From Desulfonatronospira sp. (lineage in GTDB: Bacteria > Desulfobacterota > Desulfovibrionia > Desulfovibrionales > Desulfonatronovibrionaceae), in contig PWSL01000180.1 in NCBI GenBank assembly GCA_003563255.1, forward strand, positions 1-6,853: a stretch of 6,853 nucleotides of DNA, in the 5' to 3' direction. Under the pieces are notes generated by a model. The model saw only the letters and a program-made list of their open reading frames with translations, did no database searches and was not told the origin of the DNA. The position numbers were made by a program, and so were the translations under genes. Positions within the stretch are counted from its first letter, which is position 1. Each line of letters opens with the position of its first letter. Shown piece after piece: positions 1 through 4,353 of the stretch.

Positions 1-34
1 ATTTGAAAAATAAGTGCCGGGAGACCCAGTCCCC
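1..34 (+). repeat. Repeat copy A (AAAAATAAGTGC family), cut by window edge
   Basis: Positions 6-17 read AAAAATAAGTGC, identical to the family core, followed by a C/G-rich tail ending in CAGTCCCC at 34. The preceding ATTTG (1-5) resembles the GATTTT(C) that precedes the core in the copies at 192-236 and 6645-6693, so the element probably begins outside the window. Its tail (CGGGAGACCC) differs from the other copies, which fits a conserved core with a variable hairpin tail. Confidence 0.7.
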
Positions 35-69
35 GTGCTCAACGCGTCCTGCAAGGGTTAACCGGATGC

Positions 70-91
70 TGCCCCGAAGGGGCATCTTTTT
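70..91 (+). terminator. Rho-independent terminator-like hairpin
   Basis: TGCCCC (70-75) pairs perfectly with GGGGCA (79-84) around a GAA triloop and is followed at once by TCTTTTT (85-91). A GC-rich stem with a tight loop and a T-run is the layout of an intrinsic terminator reading rightward. It would end a transcript entering from left of the window, whose gene is not visible. The T-run is also the left side of the next hairpin, so the two structures are tightly coupled. The stem is only 6 bp, which limits confidence. Confidence 0.5.
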
Positions 92-113
92 CCGCGCAGG
101 GTCGCGGAAAAAG
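86..113. other. Perfect 11-bp hairpin with 6-nt loop
   Basis: CTTTTTCCGCG (86-96) is the exact reverse complement of CGCGGAAAAAG (103-113), with loop CAGGGT (97-102). The loop plus the first base of the right arm (CAGGGTC, 97-103) is also perfectly complementary to GACCCTG at 133-139, so a pseudoknot or alternative pairing is possible. It may be part of an untranslated structured RNA, the end of an upstream transcript, or a second kind of interspersed palindrome. I cannot assign a function from sequence alone. Confidence 0.6.
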
Positions 114-191
114 CCTGGTGACTTACTCCTGAGACCCTGTCATAAAAAACAAGAAAAATTTTAGCCATGGCGGAGGTTCAGTGCTTGGCAG

Positions 192-270
192 TGGGACTGT
201 CCCGCACTTATTTTTGAAAATCTCATGGCTGTAACTTATTCATCAGAAAAATAAGTGCGGGACTGTCCCA
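192..270. repeat. Inverted pair of repeat copies B and C
   Basis: The left arm (192-215) and right arm (247-270) are 24 nt each and complementary at 23 positions; the only mismatch is the centre of the short palindrome GGGACTGTCCC that each arm contains. The 31-nt spacer (216-246) would form the loop of a long hairpin. On the minus strand the left copy reads AGTTACAG (236-229), then GATTTTC, then the AAAAATAAGTGCGGG core, the same order as the copy at 6645-6693. The near-perfect pairing suggests a recent or selected structure. It is 300 bp upstream of rnj and is unlikely to be its promoter. Confidence 0.85.
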
Positions 271-322
271 ATTGGGATAAGAGCACTTCTTTTTCTTGGG
301 TTGCGGGCATAGCCTGCTTTAG

Positions 323-350
323 AAAAATAAGTGCGGGAAGCCAGCCTGCG
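323..350 (+). repeat. Repeat copy D, variant tail
   Basis: Positions 323-337 match the core AAAAATAAGTGCGGG exactly, but the usual GTCCC tail is replaced by AAGCCAGCCTGCG. GCGGG (333-337) can pair with CCTGC (345-349), one pair being G-T, so a small hairpin is kept with a different sequence. Just upstream, GCGGG (303-307) and CCTGC (313-317) form the same five-pair stem around another loop. The copy is solitary: no inverted partner lies within 100 bp downstream. Confidence 0.65.
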
Positions 351-398
351 GAGTTCAACAAACATGTTTCACTGTAGTGCTGGATTTTGCTGGAGAAC

Positions 399-413
399 TT
401 TTGACTGTCAAAA
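399..413. promoter_or_regulatory. 15-nt palindrome, operator-like
   Basis: TTTTGACTGTCAAAA is a perfect palindrome with 7-bp arms around a central T. It sits in the AT-rich leader region of rnj, ends two bases before a weak -35 candidate and lies 157 bp upstream of the start codon. Size and symmetry suit a dimeric DNA-binding regulator. No known regulator motif is recognised, and the core GACTGTC also occurs in the GGGACTGTCCC part of the nearby repeats, so a chance or repeat-derived origin is possible. Confidence 0.35.
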
Positions 414-415
414 AC

Positions 416-444
416 TTGTGTTTTGTGTGAAAATGAGATACACT
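416..444 (+). promoter_or_regulatory. Weak sigma70-type promoter candidate for rnj
   Basis: TTGTGT (416-421) and TACACT (439-444) are separated by 17 nt and lie in the AT-rich stretch before rnj. Matches to the consensus hexamers are 3/6 and 4/6, so this is only the best-spaced pair seen by eye. A TTGACT at 482-487 has no well-spaced -10. If correct, the transcript would have a leader of roughly 120 nt. Confidence 0.2.
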
Positions 445-560
445 ATTAAGTTAATTCCTGAATCCGTGAAGTTTACGCATTTTGACTTATGTCCTTCCAG
501 GTTAATTTTCTATTGATTTTATCACCTGCCTGATTCGTGTCGTGGACTGGGCCTTTTGCT

Positions 561-564
561 GGAG
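561..564 (+). promoter_or_regulatory. Ribosome-binding site of rnj
   Basis: GGAG lies 5 nt before the ATG at 570 and supports that start. No upstream in-frame start has a comparable site. Confidence 0.7.
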
Positions 565-569
565 TATAA

Positions 570-2228
570 ATGACTGCTAAGGATAATTATGTCACCCTGA
601 TCCCTCTGGGCGGCCTGGGTGAAATTGGCCAGAACTGTATGGTGCTGGAGACTTCCAGAACCATGGTTATTATAGATTGCGGACTCATGTTCCCGGACGA
701 TTTTCTGCTGGGTGTGGATGTAGTCATTCCCCGCTTCGATTACGTTCTGAAGAACAGACAGAAGCTTGGAGCCGTCATCCTGACCCATGGACATGAGGAT
801 CATATAGGGGCTTTGCCCTGGCTTTTGCCCTATGTGGATGTCCCGGTATACGGTTCGCGCTTCACCCTGAAACTGGTGGAGAACAAGCTTCAGGAATTCA
901 ACCTGCTTGAGTACACCCGCCTGAAAGTTGTGAACCAACAGACACCACTGACTGTAGGGGACCTGACCTTCAATTTTTTTCCGGTTTGTCATTCCATCAT
1001 AGAAGGCTTCGGAATGGGCATAGAGACTCCTGTGGGCAGGATGGTGCACACAGGAGATTTCAAGCTGGATCCTGAGCCGCTGGACGGACATTTTACCGAT
1101 CTGGAAGCCTTTGCCGATTTTTCCCGCCAGGGAGTTCGTCTTATGCTTTCCGACTCTACAAACGTTGAGCGTGAAGGCTATGCCCTGACCGAAAGGGAGA
1201 TCAAGGAGTCCCTGGGTACAGTGTTTTCCGAGGCCCAGGGCAGGATACTGGTTACCCTGTTTTCCAGCCACATTCAAAGGATGCAGGAGATATTCGACCT
1301 GGCCCGGGAGTATGGACGCAGGGTGGCCGTCAGCGGCAAAAGCCTGGCTTCCAATATAGAAATGGCCATGCAGGAGGGCTTCATGCGGGTGGGTTCCGAG
1401 ACCTACTGCAGCCTGGATGAAATTCGTGATGTTGAGGACTCACGCACGGTACTGCTGCTGACCGGTTCCCAGGGAGAGCCTTTGTCGGCTCTTACCCGTC
1501 TGGCCCTGGGAGAGCACCGCCAGCTCAAGGTCAAGCCCGGGGATACGGTGCTCATGTCTTCCAGGATAATCCCGGGCAACACCAAGGCCATCACCAGGGT
1601 CATAAACAATCTCTACCGTCTGGGTGCGGAAGTGTACTACGAAAAGGTCCGGGCTATTCATGCCTCGGGGCACGCTCACAAGGAAGAGCTTAAGGCCATG
1701 CTCAAAACCGTGAACCCCAAGTTTTTTATCCCGGTGCACGGCGAATACCGGCACCTTATCAAGCATGCCGCTCTGGCCCGGGAGTGCGGGGTAGCCCCGG
1801 AAAGAAGCCTCATCATTGAAAACGGCCAGCCCGTAACCTTTCTGGAAGACGTTATCCGTCTGGAGGAGAAGATTCAGTCTGATTCCATACTGGTGGATGG
1901 CAAAGGGGTGGGGGACGTAGGCCATACTGTCCTCAAGGAAAGGCATATCCTGGGCGGTGAGGGACTGGTGATTGTGGTTATGGTTATCAGTGAAAGCACC
2001 GGAGAGCTGGTCATGGGGCCCAGAATCATGTCCAGGGGTTTTATTTTTGAGCAGCAATACGACCATATCCTGGAAGACGCCAAATGCCTGCTTCTGGACG
2101 TTTTTGAAAATGTTCCACCCGGGGAAATCAAAAAACTGGAAGAAAAAATCCGCTCCACCCTGCGCAAGTTCTTCCGCAAGATTCTGGGGCGGGATCCCAT
2201 AGTGGTACCCTTGGCCATCAAGGTCTAA
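570..2228 (+). CDS. rnj: Ribonuclease J (metallo-beta-lactamase/beta-CASP)
   Basis: RNase J degrades and processes RNA in the cytoplasm, combining 5'-to-3' exonuclease and endonuclease activity on two catalytic zinc ions. The 552-residue protein has the usual length. The metallo-beta-lactamase half shows HGHEDH (residues 73-78, ligands H73, H75, D77, H78), H141 in PVCHSI and D163 in HTGDFK. The inserted beta-CASP domain carries SDSTNVE (194-200), FSSHIQRMQE (231-240) and TGSQGEP (298-304). HASGHAH (364-370) and the ligand H390 in PVHGEYRHL follow, then the C-terminal domain ending in FRKILGRDPIVVPLAIKV. From memory, these residues fall within one position of those in Bacillus subtilis RNase J1. 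All catalytic residues are present, so the gene looks intact. It is alone on its strand and converges on the hydrolase, hence probably monocistronic. Whether it acts mainly as exo- or endonuclease cannot be told. Confidence 0.96.
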   Translation: MTAKDNYVTLIPLGGLGEIGQNCMVLETSRTMVIIDCGLMFPDDFLLGVDVVIPRFDYVLKNRQKLGAVILTHGHEDHIGALPWLLPYVDVPVYGSRFTLKLVENKLQEFNLLEYTRLKVVNQQTPLTVGDLTFNFFPVCHSIIEGFGMGIETPVGRMVHTGDFKLDPEPLDGHFTDLEAFADFSRQGVRLMLSDSTNVEREGYALTEREIKESLGTVFSEAQGRILVTLFSSHIQRMQEIFDLAREYGRRVAVSGKSLASNIEMAMQEGFMRVGSETYCSLDEIRDVEDSRTVLLLTGSQGEPLSALTRLALGEHRQLKVKPGDTVLMSSRIIPGNTKAITRVINNLYRLGAEVYYEKVRAIHASGHAHKEELKAMLKTVNPKFFIPVHGEYRHLIKHAALARECGVAPERSLIIENGQPVTFLEDVIRLEEKIQSDSILVDGKGVGDVGHTVLKERHILGGEGLVIVVMVISESTGELVMGPRIMSRGFIFEQQYDHILEDAKCLLLDVFENVPPGEIKKLEEKIRSTLRKFFRKILGRDPIVVPLAIKV

Positions 2229-2231
2229 GTC

Positions 2232-2279
2232 GGGCACAGTCCGCGCTGGATTTACAAAAACCAGTGCGTGACCGTCCCA
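2232..2279. repeat. Decayed inverted repeat pair E/F between convergent genes
   Basis: The right arm (2256-2279) matches the 24-nt copy at 247-270 at 20 positions, with AAAAACCAGTGCG in place of AAAAATAAGTGCG. The left arm (2232-2253) is a poorer inverted copy with small indels. Almost no spacer remains. CGCGCTGG (2242-2249) still pairs with CCAGTGCG (2261-2268), one pair being G-T. The pair begins four bases after the rnj stop codon. It may act as a 3'-end hairpin for rnj, but no T-run follows, so calling it an intrinsic terminator is not justified. No other terminator is evident in this convergent gap. Confidence 0.6.
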
Positions 2280-2335
2280 TTGCCAGATGCTGCAGCCCTG
2301 TCTCTGCTCTAGAGTTTCCTGAGCTTCCGGACGGA

Positions 2336-3169
2336 CTATTGTCCTTCCCGGTGCCGCGAATATTTTTTGAAAAAAACCTCCAGACCGTTTAGATATGTCT
2401 CCCGGCTCTCCATGTATCCGGAGTTGTGGTCTCCCTGGATTTCCAGAAAGTATTTAGGTTCCCCGGCCTCGGCGTAAAGGGTGCGGCCGTGCCTGTAGGG
2501 CACGATCTCGTCCTGGGGGCTGTGGATGATCAGTACCGGGGAGGGAAATTTTTGCAGCCTGGACAGGGTGTCATAGCTGTACCTGGACAGAAGTTTGACC
2601 GGAAGAAAAGGCATCAGATCCCTGCCCATATCCGGGATGCTCGTGAATGTGGATTCCAGAATGATGCCTGCGGGCCTTTCCTTTTCGCCCAGGTATGCAG
2701 CAATGGCTCCCCCCAGGGAACGGCCCATGACGAAGATATCGTCCGGGTCGAAGCCCTTCTCCTGGACAAGGTATTCCCAGGCGGCCCGGGCGTCTATATA
2801 GGTGCCCGGCTCGTCTGGAGAACCCTGACTTTTCCCGTAGCCCCGGTAATCGTAAATAAAGGTAGACATGTCCAGGCTGTGCAGAAAGTCCAGGGTGGTC
2901 AGTCTATGGGAGATGTTGCCGGCGTTGCCGTGACTGAACAGCACGACTTCCCTGGAATCCTTTGCAGGCACAAACCAGCCATGGATGCGGATCTCATCAG
3001 AGGTGTTCAGGTAAACCTCATGGTAATCCAGGCCGACGTCGCCGGGAAAGGCCACCAGTTCCCCGTGTGGGACATAAACCAGCCGGGACTGGAAAATATA
3101 AGCATAACCCAGAAAGATCAGATAAATGACTGCTGCCACCCCGAGGACTGTAACTAAAAATTTGAACAT
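2336..3169 (-). CDS. Membrane-anchored alpha/beta hydrolase (BEM46/ABHD13-like)
   Basis: This 277-residue serine hydrolase belongs by motif pattern to the BEM46/ABHD13/YfhR-type group, whose natural substrates are mostly unknown. Residues 4-26 form one hydrophobic segment without a clear cleavage site, so it is probably an N-terminal anchor with the catalytic domain on one face of the membrane. SHGNAGN (79-85) is the oxyanion region and DYRGYGKS (107-114) is the family signature. The nucleophile elbow is GRSLGGA (149-155, S151). HSPQDEIVP (216-224) gives the acid D220, and GDHNSGY (246-252) gives H248, completing the triad. The start has a purine-rich GGGGGAG only two bases upstream, which is close; the next Met is residue 101, past the anchor and oxyanion motif, so this start stands. 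It lies 177 bp downstream of the M48 peptidase on the same strand, with a repeat pair between, so cotranscription is uncertain. Its substrate cannot be inferred. Confidence 0.9.
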   Translation of the reverse strand: MFKFLVTVLGVAAVIYLIFLGYAYIFQSRLVYVPHGELVAFPGDVGLDYHEVYLNTSDEIRIHGWFVPAKDSREVVLFSHGNAGNISHRLTTLDFLHSLDMSTFIYDYRGYGKSQGSPDEPGTYIDARAAWEYLVQEKGFDPDDIFVMGRSLGGAIAAYLGEKERPAGIILESTFTSIPDMGRDLMPFLPVKLLSRYSYDTLSRLQKFPSPVLIIHSPQDEIVPYRHGRTLYAEAGEPKYFLEIQGDHNSGYMESRETYLNGLEVFFKKYSRHREGQ

Positions 3170-3213
3170 AACTCCCCCATTATTGCTACAGGGACACTTT
3201 ATTTTAGCTGGAA

Positions 3214-3290
3214 GGGGACTGGCTCACCGCACTTATTTTGCTTACAGAAGACTGACGGATTTTAAAAACAAGTGCGGGGTGCCTGTCCCC
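3214..3290. repeat. Inverted pair of repeat copies G and H
   Basis: The left arm (3214-3239) and right arm (3265-3290) are 26 nt and complementary at 22 positions, separated by a spacer of about 25 nt. Both carry the AAGTGCGG core and end outward in GGGGAC or GTCCCC. The right arm with most of the spacer (3242-3290, 49 nt) matches the reverse complement of 6645-6693 at 48 of 49 positions. The pair lies in the gap between the two minus-strand genes, about 45 bp upstream of the hydrolase start, so in any transcript reading through from the peptidase it would form a long hairpin just before the hydrolase. Confidence 0.85.
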
Positions 3291-3346
3291 GGTGGCCGAG
3301 GCGATAATTTACACAAAGTGTCGCTGTAGTGTTATTGAACTGCTAT

Positions 3347-4303
3347 TTAAAACCACCTTCCCAGGAGGCGTCTGAGAGATGAGGGGCCTGCCGGGGTCAG
3401 ATTGGTGGCAAGCTTTACGCATGAATGGTGCATATCACAGGGCTTTTCATTAATATCCCCGGCCAGGGATATCAAGCGCTGGATGCGGTCTTCGGTCCTG
3501 GGGTGGGTCAATAGAAAGGACGGCAGGCTGGATTTTTTGCCGGGCCAGACAAGCCTGTCCAGCCAGGAGCGCGTGACATACTCCAGCTTGGCCAGAGCCC
3601 GGGCCAGTCCCATGGGATCGTTGGTGAGCATGGCCGCGTCCATGTCAGCATCAAACTCTCGGGTTCTGGAAAGGGACAGCTGCATAATGGTGCTCAGAGT
3701 TGGGGCGGATATGAGCAGGATTATTATCCACCAGGATATGTGGTAGTCCTCCATGAGGATCAGGGGCAGGTTTAAAAGAAGCAGCAGCTGACCGGTCAGG
3801 GACAGCAGGCTGGTGACCTTGTTGGCTGCCTCCGCCAGGTTCATGATCCAGATGTCGTTGTTCCGGATATGGCTTATCTCGTGGGCCATAACCCCCAGGA
3901 TTTCCCTGTAGCTCAAGCTTCGAAGCATGCCGTCGGTCAGGGCGATGGCTGCATTTTGTTTCCTGCCCACGGAAAAGGCGTTTATTGCGGGGCTGGGGAT
4001 ATAAAAAAGAGCCGGCTGTAACGAGAGCCCGGCTCTGGCTGACAGTTCCTTTACCATGGTGTGCAGTTCAGGGGCATGGCTGTAGTGAAGCAGTCGTGCA
4101 TTGTGCATTCTTAAAACGGCTTTCGGGGAGATACGGGAAGTGATTGTTACTACTGCGGTTCCAATGATTAAAGTCCAGACAATCCCTGGTCTGCCGGCTA
4201 TAAGCCAGCCCAGCAGGCAAAGGATGACAGCCATGCCGGACAGAATAAGCACGGAATGCAGCAGGTTTATCCACTTGTGGCTTGTGTAAGTTTTTATATT
4301 CAC
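3347..4303 (-). CDS. HtpX-like M48 family membrane zinc metallopeptidase
   Basis: A membrane-embedded M48 peptidase; HtpX relatives cleave misfolded or damaged membrane proteins at the cytoplasmic face. I chose the GTG at 4303 because GAGG (4312-4315) lies 8 nt upstream. An in-frame TTG at 4336 would add 11 residues (329 instead of 318) but has no good ribosome-binding site. In the 318-residue numbering, hydrophobic segments lie at about 11-37, 40-57, 163-183 and 191-209. The zinc site HEISH is at 141-145 (H141, H145, catalytic E142), and SRTREFDAD supplies the third ligand E216. HPRTEDRIQRL (267-277) is the conserved C-terminal motif of the family. About 40 further residues (DINEKPCDMHHSC onwards) are a poorly conserved polar tail. 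It is divergent from nrdJ. Length and topology fit HtpX, but orthology was not tested, so no symbol is given. Confidence 0.9.
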   Translation of the reverse strand: MNIKTYTSHKWINLLHSVLILSGMAVILCLLGWLIAGRPGIVWTLIIGTAVVTITSRISPKAVLRMHNARLLHYSHAPELHTMVKELSARAGLSLQPALFYIPSPAINAFSVGRKQNAAIALTDGMLRSLSYREILGVMAHEISHIRNNDIWIMNLAEAANKVTSLLSLTGQLLLLLNLPLILMEDYHISWWIIILLISAPTLSTIMQLSLSRTREFDADMDAAMLTNDPMGLARALAKLEYVTRSWLDRLVWPGKKSSLPSFLLTHPRTEDRIQRLISLAGDINEKPCDMHHSCVKLATNLTPAGPSSLRRLLGRWF

Positions 4304-4353
4304 GTGCTGTGCCTCAATATTAACCTTAAATCCCAAAGCCCGAGAGTCGAGCC
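4304..4353. promoter_or_regulatory. 50-bp divergent intergenic region, peptidase/nrdJ
   Basis: The two start codons face away from each other with 50 bp between, so promoters must overlap here or lie inside the coding ends. GAGG at 4312-4315 (minus strand) serves the peptidase GTG. On the plus strand only GAGAG (4342-4346), 7 nt before the ATG, could serve nrdJ, and it is weak. TTCACG (4298-4303) and TAACCT (4321-4326), 17 nt apart, are a poor promoter match. There is no room for a cobalamin riboswitch, and no paired NrdR boxes are seen. Confidence 0.4.

Larger units (their letters stand above)
1..569. other. Gene-free upstream region of rnj, rich in repeats and hairpins
   Basis: No credible protein gene lies here. 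The only open frame of note (331-516, 61 codons) starts inside a repeat copy, has no ribosome-binding site and encodes a composition unlike a known protein. The first 350 bases carry a repeat fragment at the left edge, a terminator-like hairpin, a second strong hairpin, an inverted pair of repeats and a further single copy. From about 355 to 540 the sequence becomes clearly more AT-rich and repeat-free, as expected for the true promoter and leader region of rnj. No tRNA, rRNA or recognisable riboswitch was found by eye. Confidence 0.75.

Noticed and set aside
192..350. CRISPR array
   Set aside because: The copies alternate in orientation, have irregular spacing and variable tails, and recur kilobases away; this is interspersed-repeat behaviour, not direct repeats with uniform spacers.
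331..516. Small plus-strand open frame of 61 codons
   Set aside because: It begins within a repeat copy, has no ribosome-binding site and spans the AT-rich rnj promoter region; the product has no recognisable features.
522..1277. Long minus-strand open frame (251 codons) antisense to rnj
   Set aside because: It overlaps a gene with complete RNase J motifs, and its translation is rich in H, Q and G with no family motif; it is a shadow of codon bias.
1440..2237. Second long minus-strand open frame (265 codons) antisense to rnj
   Set aside because: Same reasoning: it lies opposite conserved RNase J coding sequence, with no recognisable domain.
2426..3157. Plus-strand open frame of 243 codons opposite the hydrolase
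   Set aside because: The minus-strand frame has a complete catalytic triad and membrane anchor; the opposite frame has no motif.
4312..4330. Possible NrdR box (CAATATTAA) upstream of nrdJ
   Set aside because: Only a half match to the symmetric NrdR consensus and no second box at the expected spacing.
4304..4353. Cobalamin riboswitch before the B12-dependent reductase
   Set aside because: The 50-bp gap is too short for the roughly 200-nt aptamer and no B12-box sequence was seen.
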